DNA from: Persicaria tinctoria
Taxonomy: Eukaryota; Streptophyta; Magnoliopsida; Caryophyllales; Polygonaceae
Assembly (NCBI GenBank): GCA_037127255.1
Contig: JBANSL010000016.1
Span: forward strand, 1,986,501 to 2,050,500
DNA length: 64,000 bases
Direction of reading: 5' to 3'
Within the stretch, counting starts at the first letter, position 1. Each line of letters begins with the position of its first letter. Shown here piece by piece: positions 20,920 through 33,595 of the stretch. Both the position numbers and the translations under genes were made by a program. The notes beneath the pieces are model-generated. The model was not told the DNA's origin. It saw only the letters and a list, made by a program, of their open reading frames with translations, and did no database searches.

Positions 20920-22848
20920 GCAATCAACAAAGAGAAGGGCTACACAACCAGGTGGAGCAACGAATTGTATATGACAAGATCTTATCCGCTGTGCAGAACA
21001 ACACCGGTGGTGTTTTCTTTTTATATGGATACGGTGGCACGGGAAAGACGTTTGTATGGAGAGCATTGTGTTCCGCGTTGCGTTCCCAAGGTGAAATCGT
21101 TATTGTTGTTGCATCAAGTGGCATTGCTTCATTATTAATTCCTGGTGGCCGTACCGCACATTCACGATTTGCTATTCCGTTGAATATTACCGAGGATTCG
21201 ACGTGTGGAATTAAAGCCGGTAGTCAATTGGCTGAATTATTGCAAGTCGTGAAGCTCATTATTTGGGATGAAGCGCCTATGACAAAGAAATACTGTTTTG
21301 AAGTCGTTGATCGTTCATTGCGTGATGTGCTTCAATCGTCTAATCCGCTTAGTATGGAGCGCCCATTTGGAGGCAAAGTGATTGTGTTTGGTGGTGATTT
21401 TAGGCAGGTATTGCCTGTTGTTTCTCGGGGAACAAGGCACGATATTGTTGGCGCCACAATAAACTCTTCATACCTATGGGAGCATTGTCAGGTTAGTACG
21501 TCTTTATTGTTTTAGAGTTGAATTATTTTACAATGAGTTATCATATTTAGCAGTATCTTACTAAAGTTCATTATGTAAATATACTCTGTAAAATCTATTC
21601 TTATGGCCATATTTTCTTTCATGGCATGCCAGTGAAGTGTGCTGGACAAACTTGGTATTTCTTTTATTTATGATGTTTTTCACTTGTGTATGTCTAACTT
21701 AGCTTTTCTCTCAGTATTTTATAATATGAATTCATATATGTAATATATGGTAAAAACTGTGGCTTCCTATCTTTCACACATATAAGAGTTGCTATTTTTA
21801 TGATTATGTGGCTGGAAAATGATCAATTTGTTACTGTTAGTTTAGTTGATTTGGTGTAATTGGTGCCCTTTCATCATTATATTTCAATATGTAATTATAT
21901 TTCAATATGCAATATGACTTGTGCCTGATTAACATAACGTTATAGGTGCTCACATTATCGAGGAATATGAGACTGGCAAATAGTTGTTCAAGTGCTGATC
22001 ATAGTGAACTCAAAAAGTTTGCAGACTGGATTCTAGATATTGGGGATGGTAATATAGGTGACAGTGATGAAGGAGATGCAACAATACAAATTCCTCCTTA
22101 TTTGTTGTTGAATGTCATCAATGATCCTATTTCTACTATTGTTCATGCAACATATCATCAACTTCTTCAGAATTTGGAAAATCCGCCATATTTTAAGGAG
22201 AGAGCCATTCTAGCACCAACCCATGTGATCGTTGATGATGTTAATGAGTATATGCTTAATTTGATGCCTGGGAAGGAGAAAATTTATTTGAGTGCTGATG
22301 GCATATGTAAATCTGATGCACGTGCAGGATTTAATGCCTCTGTATATTCATCTGACTATCTGCATAGCATTCGCTCTTCCGGACTTCCTAATCATGTGTT
22401 GAAGCTGAAGGTTGGTGTACCGGTAATGTTGCTTCGCAATATAGACCAATCTTCTTGTTTGTGTAATGGAACCAGATTGATGATCACGCGTTTGGGAACG
22501 AGAATAATAGAAGCACAGATCATTAGAGGTCGAAATATTGGGGAGAAAGTTGTCATTCCCCGGATGGTGCTCAGCCCTTCCGATTCAACACTTCCTTTCA
22601 AGTTTCAGCGTAGATAGTTTCCGATTATCCTTTCATTTGGGATGACTATAAATAAAAGTCAAGGTCAATCCCTATCGCATGTGGGGTTGTATCTTCCGAA
22701 GCCCGTATTCACTCATGGTCAACTGTATGTTGCCTTATCTAGAGTCACAAGCATTCAAGGGTTAAAGGTCTTACTTCTAGACAAATATGGGAAGAGTGTG
22801 ACGGAAACAAAGAATGTTGTTTACAAAGAAGTTCTACAAAACATATGA
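20920..22848 (+). pseudogene. Helitron/PIF1-type helicase, decayed C-terminal half
   Basis: Two exons, about 20920-21491 and 21946-22848, are separated by a GT-AG intron. Motifs in order: Walker A GYGGTGKT (about 21030), VVASSGIASLLIPGGRTAHS, Walker B-like IIWDEAPM (about 21260), FGGDFRQVLPVV (about 21400), then LTLSRNMRL and GVPVMLLRN in exon 2, and INKSQGQSL...VALSRV near the end. These are the Pif1/RecD helicase motifs carried by plant Helitron RepHel proteins. No Rep nuclease (HUH) domain lies upstream. An in-frame TAG at 22615-22617 falls where the family has RRQFP, a change from CAG. The 5' end is truncated and a foreign N-terminus is attached. No clear 3' hairpin plus CTRR end was found. 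Confidence 0.85.
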
Positions 22849-22849
22849 T

Positions 22850-23595
22850 CCTTCCTTACTTATATGGTAAGTGTTTATATAAAAGTGTTTATTTGATATT
22901 TTTCTTCCTTCTTCTGTGCGCATATATAGAATGTGCAGTATATATTACCATTTGAATACGCTTTGTGTTTGGCAAGACTTTCCGACTTCACTTGTGTGGG
23001 ATATTGTTTTTGCAATCATACTTAGTGCAGAATGGTCCATTTGGGTATCTCAAATGTCATTGTGATTTGTTACCGTAACACCATGTTTGTAACTTAACAT
23101 ATATACTATGGGACTTTTGTTTATATATATGTGCATTACGTGTTATGAGATATTGGGTGTAATAAACCCATCGTTCTGTACGTTGAATGATATAATTTTC
23201 ATTTGTCCTTTTATCAATTATGAGACTTTTGTTTGTGATTGTAACTGTTATTGTATTATAACAGGGGTTGTAATTGTAAGCCAGACAACAATTCAAATCA
23301 AATGAAATATATTCATGGTATGTTGGAATACTAAAGCGGTAAATGAATATACAAATACTGATCCGTACAAGGTACGAGAAAAGTATTAGTTAATCTTGAT
23401 TGTAGATGAAAGAGGGAAAGAAACATACAACGACATCGTATCGGTGTCCAGCACGCCAAAATTCCACGCCTATACTCTGTAGCGCATCACTCAGGTGGCT
23501 CACTACTGGACTGGACTGGAAGATCAATCCATCCACCTCTCTCTCCCATCCGTAAAAAAAAAAAAAAAGTTTGGCTTCGTGATTGATTGGATCCA
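22850..23595. other. Spacer and promoter of the UPRT gene
   Basis: AT-rich spacer lies to about 23400. The last 200 bp, with a CT-rich run and a T/A homopolymer, are the likely promoter and leader of the downstream gene. Confidence 0.4.
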
Positions 23596-26500
23596 ATGGC
23601 GAGCAGCTGCATAAATTGGAAGCTCCCTCTTCATTCCCATTGCAATTTGCCGTTTTCTTCCTCCCCAGCTCGCCCGCAATTCTCTCTCTTTCTCTCCCTT
23701 ACTCACTCCCACTCTCATTTTGACCGAATCCCGAAAAAGGTGCAATTCGAATCATTCTTTCCATTTCTGTCGTCTAAAATTCAATTCTCAAATAAAGTTT
23801 CAATTTTGATTTTATACAAATACAAATACAAATTGGGTTGATAAGAAACCCTAGTTAACCCCCTTGTGCAGTGTTTTCGACAGATGTCCAATTCGAGCGG
23901 TCAACGCGCCCAACTCCATTCTTTCTCTGTCAGTTGTCGTGCAATGGCCGAATCGAAACCCGTTACTGACAACCGAATGCTGGTTAGTGGTTACTTCTCC
24001 TTGTCTTTTTCCGAATTTTGAATTGGATTTGGAATCGTCCGATGAAAGGTGTTTCTTTTAGTTATTTATTGTTTGTTTTTGTAGGTATTTGTTCCTCCGC
24101 ATCCGTTGATCAAGCACTGGGTTTCGGTTCTCAGGAATGAGCAGACACCTTGCCCTATTTTCAGTGAGTTCAAGTTTCGGTCCTTGTTCATCTTTTTTAA
24201 CTGGAGATTGATAATTGTTTGTGCTTGTTTATATAAATTCGGTCAATAAAGTTGAAAGCTTTCTACAATGAGCTGTTGATGGCATTTGCATTATGCTAAA
24301 TTCAGATGAATGGGGTACTTGTGGCATTGTCTAATCTTGATTGTGATTTTTATGGGCCGCAGTTTGACCTGTGCTGCAATTGAGGAATTTGATCTCTAAT
24401 GGTTTCCTTGTTGTATGTGCTATTGTAATTGTCTATTCATAGATTTTGTTAAAACTATATGTACACTAATGTTCGACAGTAACAATCGAAAAAAGAAAAA
24501 AGATGGAAAAGAAAGAATCTGCAATTGAGAGAATTTCTTATTAAAGGATTGGATGATTTATCATGATTATGTAGTCTTTGGATTGTTACCCTTCAATGCT
24601 TCATCTTATGAAGAACACCTTCTCAAACGGCAATTTATGATCAAACTCTTTGCAACTTCACTCTCCCCCTTTCTGTGTTGTTTGAAGGCATGACCTCTCT
24701 GTGATTAGATTTCTTTTTCTTTTCAATTTAGAGAATGCAATGGCTGAGCTCGGGAGATTGCTGATGTATGAAGCTTCTAGGGATTGGTTGGTAAGGTTTT
24801 TCCATTTTGCCTAACTTGCATGTGTTTTTAAAGATTTTCTCGAATAACCATGTCCTTATAAAGACCTCATTACTCATCCTTTCTTGTTAAGTTTGACGAA
24901 TTCTTGTTTTTTTTGCTAGCCTACTGTTTCTGGAGAAATTCAAACTCCTATGGAAGTTGCCGAAGTTGAATTCATTGATCCAAGGGAGCCTGTGGCGGTT
25001 AGTATATGATCGTAAATTCACATTGTCTGTTTTCATTATGTAATGTATTTTGTACAAAGAAGAGTAGTTGGTAGGGTGTCTTATTGATTGGGTCTTCAGA
25101 TTCACCTAGCATCACATTATTTGATTTTGCAGGTTGTTCCTATCCTTAGAGCTGGTCTTGCTCTTGCTGAGCATGCGGCATCTATTTTACCAGCTACAAA
25201 AACGTATCATCTAGGTAAATTAGTTTTTATAAAATAAAAGTTTGGGTGGCTGTAATACGTTTTACTAGAATGTATAGGATTTTTTGGATTCTTGAAGCTA
25301 TTTTCTTGAAACTATTGGTAGCTTGCAACTGTTAATGCCTGATTTATCTTCTTGTTAGAGTTCTTATTGTTTATTTACTCTGAATTTAGGGGTTAGTAGA
25401 GATGAGGAGACATTACAGCCTTCAGTGTATTTGAACAAGTAAGGCTCACCTTTTGTGAAGATACATTCTTTGTCATTCAATTTCTGGGTATATATTTGTT
25501 ACTGGACCCAATCCGACTCTGTTAAAATATCTTGCTTTTGAACTCTTCACCTTGATATGAGTTCTTAGCTCTTGGTGTTATTTTTGCTTCTTTGAGGTAA
25601 TTATAGTACCTTGGTTTTTGTTCTTGACATGATTCTCTCTCTTTTTGTAATGGCATTTCCGATTCTGTTGCTATGTAGGCTGCCTGAAAAGTTTACAGAT
25701 GGATCTAGAGTATTAATTGTTGACCCTATGCTCGCAACAGGTACTTCTGATGTCCCTTTTGTTCATCACTTAACTCATGTTCTTTGTTTTTCATCGAATC
25801 CGTTCTTTTGTTTATTATTAATGATGAAAGTATGTTTTATATTTAAAACCTATTTTACCTTTAGAGTTAGAATTTCGATTTGTTAGAATATGACAGCTTC
25901 TGATATCCATTGCAATTATGTATCATTTGCATCTTATACAATACTTCAGGAAGAACATTGAGGCAACAATACCTGTCATGTTATCCCCTTAAAAGTTCTT
26001 TGGTCCTTCCAGCCGAGTATGTTAGGCTAAAGCTGATTTCTTCATTGCCCTCTAATTCTAAAGTATTGTTCCCGTCAACCTCATAAATTTGAGCCTCTTT
26101 CATGCCTCCTTATTACTCTGCACATAATTCACATCTATCCTTTCTAAAAACCCTAATGATGTAGCACAAGTTATGTACAGAATCCTGTAGGAATGTGGTT
26201 TTATAGTGTTCAAAACAGATCAGGTTGCCATAATGTTCAACTTACCACACTTCAAAACCGTGTCTGTCTGATCTATGATGATTTTCACGAATCATTCTTG
26301 ATGTAGCTGCATTCAAAATTGTCTGGTGATCTTTTGCAGGTGGTACAATAGTTAAAGCTATTGAGCTGGTCAAAGAACGGGGCGTGGACAACAAACAAAT
26401 TAAAGTGGTGAGTGAGATTCATTTCCAGATGATGTTATCTTTGCTATTGTCTGGATAACAAAAATTAGGAGAAATTACGTTAAGAGAATCCAAACTGTTC

Positions 26501-26872
26501 TTGAATAGCTGCATATCAAAATTAAATAAATTTTGGATCAACAGATATCTGCCGTGGCTGCTCCTCCAGCACTTCAGAAGCTCAGCGAGAAGTTCCCCGG
26601 GTGAGTCAGTTCCCTCCAAATTAATGTTGCTAAGTAACCCCATATTCTTGGCTCATAAAGAACTTGTTTCGTTCTTTTCAGGCTTCATGTATACACTGGA
26701 ACCATTGATCCAACTGTAAATGAGAAAGGGTATATCTCTTAACGATTTTTTGCGATTAACCAACCAATTTCTTGTAACTTCTATCTAATAAATGATTCAT
26801 ATTTCAATTCGGATTTCAGGTTCATAATTCCTGGACTCGGAGATGCTGGAGATAGAAGTTTCTCTACATGAA
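23596..26872 (+). CDS. UPP: Uracil phosphoribosyltransferase, plastid type (295 aa)
   Basis: Twelve exons with matching phases: 23596-23739, 23872-23982, 24085-24163, 24732-24790, 24920-24997, 25133-25214, 25390-25438, 25679-25740, 26340-26407, 26545-26600, 26682-26729, 26821-26872. The enzyme joins uracil to PRPP to give UMP (pyrimidine salvage). Residues 1 to about 75 are Ser-rich and hydroxylated, like a chloroplast transit peptide. The mature part has VFVPPHPLIKHW, VVPILRAGLALAEHA, the PRPP-loop VLIVDPMLATGGT (exons 8-9), ISAVAAPPAL and a C-terminal uracil-site segment IIPGLGDAGDRSF. The length equals what I recall for Arabidopsis UPP (about 296 aa). The ATG at 23596 is the only ATG start in frame for exon 1. 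The gene appears intact, with no stops or bad splice sites. Confidence 0.96.
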
Positions 26873-26879
26873 ATTGATT

Positions 26880-27270
26880 TTTACGGATACCATCAGCTTC
26901 CAAATTTTGATTCTTCTGTCCAATAGTAAGAGATAAACTGGTTGGTATCTCGTCTGAGCATCTTGCAATCTAGCTTATATTCGGGATTAGTTCATCTCAG
27001 TGTTTGCTAAATTTCATTTGCTTGCATCAAAAGGGCTTTATTGGCCTGCATTCCAGGATTGTCTAAGGTCACTCAGGTGCCAAAAGTTTACTCTTGATAT
27101 TAAAATCTCACAACACATTTTTGTCTAATTTTACTGCTGCCAAATTTTTTTATGCTAGGATATACAGGGGAAATAAAATTAAAAAACAGTTCATTGCAAG
27201 AAAGAACATCTAGCAATATAAACACAAAGCAGACAATTTAATGGTGTGCTACAAACTAACAAACCAGCCC
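26880..27270. other. 3' flank of the UPRT gene
   Basis: Contains the 3' UTR and a short convergent spacer toward the minus-strand frame that ends at 27273. Nothing else is supported. Confidence 0.4.
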
Positions 27271-27272
27271 AA

Positions 27273-27773
27273 CTACACACCGATGTAGCCGCCGTCACAG
27301 CTGCAGTTGCTGGCGTTAGGGTCGGTGCGCTGGCGTGGGGAGGAGTTGAGGCAGCAACACAGGAGACCTACCAGCATCATTAAACCACAAGCTGAAGCTA
27401 TGGCTTCTGCCCAGTTCAAATACCCCTGATGCTCCATATAGTGTAATCCCCCGATCTTCTCCAGACAACGATTGATCGAGTGAAATCGTGCTTGTAAATT
27501 CAGAGGGTCTCCTTCCTTCTCGTTCTGTGGCTGACTACTATTTGTAGAGTGACTCGATCTGTGTAAAAGGGGAGAAAAGGAAAGAGGACCATCTGAAGTA
27601 TGAACAACATGGGGCCAGCCTGTGTGATACCAAAGTTGTGCTCTTTCGCTTAATGCGTAATGTCTCTTTTCTCTAATGAGAACTAGTGGTGATCCACCTC
27701 GCCTCGAGCAGGCTCTACAAGAGGTAAAGGGCGCACAACATCGCGTAAGAAATATTCGGATTTTGAGGTTAAA
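27273..27773 (-). CDS. Possible terminal exon of an unrecognised membrane protein
   Basis: An open frame of about 167 codons on the minus strand ends in TAG at 27273-27275. It has no ATG until codon -55 (27437), so it is best read as a last exon. A good acceptor (CCCTTTACCTCTTGTAG, cut at about 27717) would start it. Visible features are REKRHYALSERAQLWYHTGW, a Ser/Gln-rich stretch, a hydrophobic segment with WAEAIASACGLMMLVGLLCCC, and a tail NCSCDGGYIGV. The Cys triplet at the end of the hydrophobic segment could be a palmitoylation site. I do not recognise the family and could not find upstream exons between 27.8 and 29.7 kb. The alternative is a 54-aa protein starting at 27437. Confidence 0.35.
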   Translation of the reverse strand, partial: FNLKIRIFLTRCCAPFTSCRACSRRGGSPLVLIREKRHYALSERAQLWYHTGWPHVVHTSDGPLSFSPLLHRSSHSTNSSQPQNEKEGDPLNLQARFHSINRCLEKIGGLHYMEHQGYLNWAEAIASACGLMMLVGLLCCCLNSSPRQRTDPNASNCSCDGGYIGV

Positions 27774-27779
27774 TTACAA

Positions 27780-29755
27780 TAGGTAGCACGCAAGAGTAAG
27801 CAGATCGCCTAAGAAAGAACTATTTAGGAGTATAAATTAATGACAGTCTGAAAGACATAGTTGCCCAAAAAAGTTGCCACTCAATAAAGCTTTAGTTATT
27901 CCATGGGGCCAAGGCAGGCACTAAGATCAGATATCACCATTCACCAGTACATAGTTTAGATGTATTTGGAAATCTTAAGTTTAACAAGGAGAAAATGTGT
28001 AAGATATACATATCTCATGTGCTAGCTTCTCGTTCAAGGTCGTAGATTTTCAGTATCCGAATCTGAACCGATAGCTGGAGTTAAGCTTCAGCTCATCATA
28101 ATTTCCCCAGACTTTTGTGGTCCTTGACAGCTATAATATGATACTATTGACTTACAGTGCTCGAATCCGAAGCAGTGACTTGGGGTGAACTTTGTAGCGA
28201 AAAGTAGAAGAAAGAAAAGTATCTTCAGGCAATCGGCCAAGTAAAGTGAGATTCCTGCGGTACCCAAAGCAGGGGGAAACGCGAAATTTACCGTAAACAC
28301 AAGTTCAAAGGTCAGATCAAACGCCCTTGCTTGACAGAATCCAACTTTTAGAATGAATATAATAAAGCTATGGCTTTTACACTGCCAACTTCTCTTTACA
28401 GAAAGCTACTGCGAATGCTAAAAGAGAACCCCTGCGGATGCACCCATGGAGGTTTAAATGTGCAATTAGATGCCCAAATCATAACAAGTGAGAAAGATCT
28501 CTAATCTTGCGTTCTTTCAGGTGTTGCAAGGGCCTGCAAGAAATAAGTCGAGGAAAATACAAATGCAACAGATTGAACCTTCATTCATCGGATTAAAGTA
28601 TAAATGTGGCAGGTCATTGAACTATGGTTATGTAAGAAACTGTCAGACAAACAACGAATGGGTATCTTTCTTTCCTCACAGAGTCGGAATTTTCATAGTA
28701 GCTTCACTGTAATACATGCATTTCAATCTTCACATCACTGTCACTCTTTTTCTAATGGATCTTGTTCACCAAAACAAGTTGAACTCCAGGGAAATGTATG
28801 CACACCACTTGATCAGGGTAGGAAATTCCACCACCAGGGTCAAGGTTCCACGTTTTGTCGAGTAGAAGAATAGGCCATTATTGAACAGATGCTGATCTGA
28901 AATCTTGCAAGACTATGTGTACCACCACAACTGATGTTGGCGTTCCTAGGATATTGACAAACCATGTCAACTAGTGTAGGACTGTAAGGTAGTTGAGATA
29001 AATATACATTGGAGCATCAGATATCTAGTATGAGAAATTTTTAATAATTATGCAACACAAAAGCCCAAATATTATAACAGCAGTAATTTCCGGAAGACAA
29101 TGATCAGGGCAGAAAATCAAGTTCCTGGCCCGAGACAAAAAAATCCAAAAACCCAACCAGATCATTTATGTCAAACAACCGTGTAAGGTTTAAAGGTACC
29201 TTCTGTGGGAAACAAAACATGTAGATAATTACAAACAGCTTAATAGTTCATAGTGTCAACTGGAAAATGTTATGGGTTTAGATTGTTTGGGTGTACTTGG
29301 AATTATATGAATCCACTGTATACTATACTACCTATAACACGCACCTCAACCTTTCTGCCCTCAAGGAAAAGGAGGTATAAAGACTAGAAATAAATACCAA
29401 ATATCCCATCAAACTACACAACATAAAGCAACTATTCTAAACCCAATGTGAAATTGTAAATCATTTTTGGTAGTGATTCAATAGGAATGCCCCTCAATGT
29501 AGAAGGAAGCATGCCTAGCATAACTGGCCATCCTTTTGATCAAGAAGTAGTGTAAGGTAACTGAGGCTAGCATATCTGACAGTACTATAATAATGCATAT
29601 AATCACTGAAGATTGCAAACAAGTAATATGCTATACATATAGAAACAGAAAATAACGGTCATCTTATGTTTTATATTTCCATGATTCTATCTAATCAGAC
29701 ATTGCAGGAAAAGAATCACGTTGAAATTCACTGACCTTATCTACAACTGGTCAGA
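27780..29755. other. Intergenic stretch with no supported gene
   Basis: I searched both strands for exons of the neighbouring minus-strand genes and found no convincing splice-linked frames. The longest frames (28088-28300 -, 28604-28873 +) have no recognisable motif. The last 300 bp likely hold the 3' UTR of the PRA1 gene. Confidence 0.4.
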
Positions 29756-29756
29756 A

Positions 29757-31951
29757 CTACAGTTCACTATAATTACGCCAAACTGCACGAAACTCCTCTC
29801 GGAAAGTGTTAAGACGCGCTTTTAGGTTAGGAGTTCTGAAGCTTGCATGGAGGATGGTTGCTGCAAAACATAAAAGGGCTTAGCGACATACCAAAATAGG
29901 TAATTCAGTATAAAGGGCCCTGCCCAAAAGAAGTAGCTGGATTACCAAGAAGACCAGATACAAGTGCCCACAGCACAGTCAGGAGGCCGCAAGAGACAAA
30001 CCAAAGGATTAAGCTCACTGAAACACAGAAGACAAATAGTGTATTTCAAAACATATGGATATGAAACAGGGAAGAAAACCCCAAGGCGTAGAATTTCTGT
30101 CAACTAAAGAGGGAAGAATTTTCCCTAAGAATGTAAGAGTACCAGCAGAGAATATGAAGACAAACACCCAACGAGGACGTCCACAAATATATATTGACCT
30201 CTTAGCTGAAGGGCGTCCACGGATAACAGGCCTATATCAGTACCAGGAAAACAATTAGTGGGCAGAAGCATAAAAGATGTATTGTAGAAAACTAATACAG
30301 GTGAACAGACTCACGTAAGTGGAGGCCTCATCTTGGCGGCTAAGTGCGGAGAAAATTGCCTCACTGTTCTTGTCACCTTCTCACTAAATGTACCAGCAAA
30401 GCTGTAGAACAAGTTGTAAGCAGCAAAAACCCAAGTTACTATGTTTCAACAAAGGGGCCATAGTAGTTAATACTTTGGCTTCTTTAACCCAATGAAAAAA
30501 GTGTATCTGAAACATAAGGGGCAAGGCCTGAGCATTTATCTTTTCCTCCTTCAAACACCAGACTCGATCAGTGATGACAGTAATTCATGACCACAGATAG
30601 TAACTAGGAGAAATCACAAAAGTAACATACCTATCATTGAGGAAAGCGATACTGAGTGCTGTTAAAGCAGCAGCTGCAATAGCAAGTGGCCTCCTGAGGA
30701 AACCCATACCTGCATTTTCAATATGGTAAGCACTGATCAGGAAGCAATTTTTGCAGCACTTTCCGAAATTCTAAAATGAGAACAGAAATCTCGCAACAAC
30801 ATCACTCTATTTTCTTACCAAGAATGAACACTATCAGCATAAAGTAGTTGGTGCGATAGCTGCAGCATAAGAGTTTGAAACACAGTACATTAGAACGTTG
30901 CAAGCAACCAAACATAAACTTGACATAGGATAAGAAGATAAAGCAAACCCTGAAAATAATCCTTGGTGCTGGAGACTAAATCTGATTAAAAAAGCGCAAT
31001 ATCAAAAGAATGGGCGAAGGTCTCGTGACAATGACTGACAAAACCAAAACTAAGCATAGTGCCAAAAGCTTCTAACATCTAACTTCTTAAGACATTAATA
31101 TGTCCAATGTCACACCAACCATGCTTTGCACAAACTCCTGCTACATCATTCTATTTGCTTTTGAAAAAGGTAATCACTACTCAGTCCAGCTTGACATCCA
31201 CACCACTCCTTCATCCTTTAAAACTTTATAATGCAATTACACAATCAATCGAACAACAGTCTATTAATTTGAAACCTGAAGACAGTTCAACTTGTCATCT
31301 ATTATGTTACCTAGCGGCTAGAGCTACCAAAATCTCTCAAGACATACTTTGTTTTCACCTATTGAGTGAACTAAGTAATAGATATTCTGTTAGCACCGAA
31401 GTAATCAGTTGGATACCTTGTATTATTGAGTGAACATGTAATGGATATTCCTTAGAGAAGCTGATTTTTGCAAACATCTTTTGTTGATATGGTGCCAGAT
31501 GCAACTGATAGCTTGAAAATGAGGTCAACCAGAATGCAATTATAAAATGCATAAAGCATCTCAAATTCAGCGATGCTGCAATTCCAGATTCAAATAGGAC
31601 ACCATATCTCGGCAACAATTTCGTTCCAACTTTCAACCAGATCTCAACTAGCTAACTCTGTGTAAACTCAACAGAGCCATGGTCTAAAACTATAGGCCCT
31701 AGTGGAAAGTTATCTTCCAAGCACCGCATCAAAATTTCAGATTCGTGCGAAAAGTAAGAAGAATAATCTGCAAAAAAAGAGGAAGGAACGTACTAGTAGA
31801 GGTTGCATTTGAGGCGACTGTTCCATTTGGAATAGGATCGGGGGAGGGTGAATCTGGAGAAGAACTCGGAGAACGGACGAGGCGGCGAAGACCAGTCAAC
31901 TTCTCTGAGCGCGTCCATCAGATCTTCGGCTGTCACACTTCCCCAATCCAT
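29757..31951 (-). CDS. PRA1H: PRA1 family protein, H type (209 aa)
   Basis: Seven exons in transcript order: 31951-31794, 30859-30819, 30709-30631, 30401-30315, 30231-30143, 30017-29946, 29860-29757. All phases join and give 209 codons plus stop. The N-terminus MDWGSVTAEDLMDALREVDW with SSPPRPFSEFF, followed by PRSYSKWNSRLKCNLYYYRTNY, is what I recall of the PRA1.H clade. Hydrophobic spans are FMLIVFILGMGFLRRPLAI, AAAALTALSIAFLNDSFAG, then after GRPSAKRSIYICGRPRW two more (WVFVFIFSAVSLILWFVSCG, LLTVLWALVSGLL). PRA1 proteins bind prenylated Rab GTPases and act in ER/Golgi vesicle traffic. The gene diverges from the RETICULATA-RELATED gene with about 1.6 kb between starts. It is apparently intact. 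Confidence 0.93.
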
Positions 31952-32289
31952 CTTGATCGACGATCGGTGACCCGATTATGAAACTTGAACTCCGAAATTC
32001 TCAGAATGGAACCCTAGAGACGGGAGGATTACAGGCAGCCCGATCGGAGCAGCTAGAGGTTGAATTACAGGAAGAAGATGAAATCTATGGCGGAGGAAGA
32101 GGGAATTCAGACAGTAATCGTGCCAAATAATGAGAAATCGATTGATTTCCTCTTTGCAAAGCATTAGATGGACGGAAATACCCCTTCTTGTTTTGCTTAC
32201 GAAGCAATGAAACGTGGGCTGGGCCAATAATTTGATGGGCCAGCCCAATTCTATGGATCAAGCTGCATTGAACTTTCGACACTCCCTAA

Positions 32290-33190
32290 ATTAGGTAAGT
32301 GGCAAGCTAACTTTCGAAGGTCTCGAAGAATGGCTTCTCTATGTTTCTAAAAATTGTAAATGTAACGACCTTACTTTTGTCATTCCTTGAATTTGTAAAT
32401 AAAGACCGGTCATATCCGGAGTTCGAACTAAAACTTTTGAGTACTACCCACAACTCCACAAGCCCTTTTCAGTGAGCCATTTCGAAATGATGTACATGCA
32501 TTTTCTCTAGTAGTAGGCGACAGGTGTACTTTTGTACAGTGAGGTTTTTGGGCTCATAGGTTAAGGAATGTTTTCCGCCTTAGCTCAATGTTTGGAGAAA
32601 CCAATCGGGGCTCTCTTCATCTTTTGTAATTATTACTTCTTCTATACATTTACCTCTTCACAAACACGCATTTTCCCAATGGCAATCAAAGTTCATTATT
32701 CCAAATATACGATACTATTCAAGACTGTATTCAAACTTTTTAAACTTGATCGCTTTGTCCAAAACTCAACCAAACCAATCCGATTATCAACTCCGTTTTC
32801 ATCTACAAAAATCTCAAGGTAGAATAAGCCATGAAGTTTTTCCATTTCAAATCATATAACTTATACTCCCTTCAATCTAAAATGTAAGAAATAAAATTTA
32901 AATGGTGGTATAAAATACACGGATTAGAAAGAGAAAAATAACTTGAAAATTAAACTTATCTTAACCTTAATTATGTAAAATATCTTATACTCTAGCAAAG
33001 TGAAAGAAAAATATCAATTAACTTATTCCTCACAATATTTCAACGAGTTAAATTAAATATGTTTTAGAATTCAAGAATTTCGATAAAATGTTAATTAAGT
33101 TGTTTGAGGTCTTTATATCTCGATCGATGTGAGTTATAAGTATTTTGTAAAATACAAAAAGATTTAAATGTAATTTATTTTAATATGATT
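32290..33190. other. Divergent intergenic region
   Basis: Lies between two divergently transcribed genes. AT-rich, no repeats or frames of note; both promoters should lie at its edges. Confidence 0.45.
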
Positions 33191-33595
33191 TTTTTTAAAT
33201 CCGCCCGTTTCAGGATTTCTCGATCCGGGTTGCCAGTAAGGCATTTCCCGTTTCTAACCCTAGTCGTTCTTCGCTTGTTCTCTGTGAGTCGGTCTTCTTC
33301 CTCTCCCTAGATCTCTGTAAGCCGATTGCCTCCATCATCGATCTGTTTCGAATTTCAGAGCACGATTTTGGTTCGACGTTCCCGTGACGGAAAACGATAG
33401 GGCGTACCTCTAATCCAAGTTCAGTGTTTCAGGAAGCTTTAATCACTGCTTTAGAGTTGGAAGAAGCACGAATCCGCACTTTAGAGGGTCAGGTCTGCAA
33501 GTTGTTTTCTTGCTTTGATTGTTCATCAGCGCCGTAAAGATTGGATTTTGATAGCTATTGAAGTTCCGAATTAGTTGACACTTCAGTAAGCAACT

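Noticed and set aside
22850..23310. Helitron 3' terminus after the helicase
   Set aside because: I found no GC-rich hairpin followed by CTRR and T within the next 450 bp.
28088..28300. Hydrophobic minus-strand frame as an upstream exon of the 27273-27773 frame
   Set aside because: No donor/acceptor pair in matching phase was found and the sequence resembles no family.
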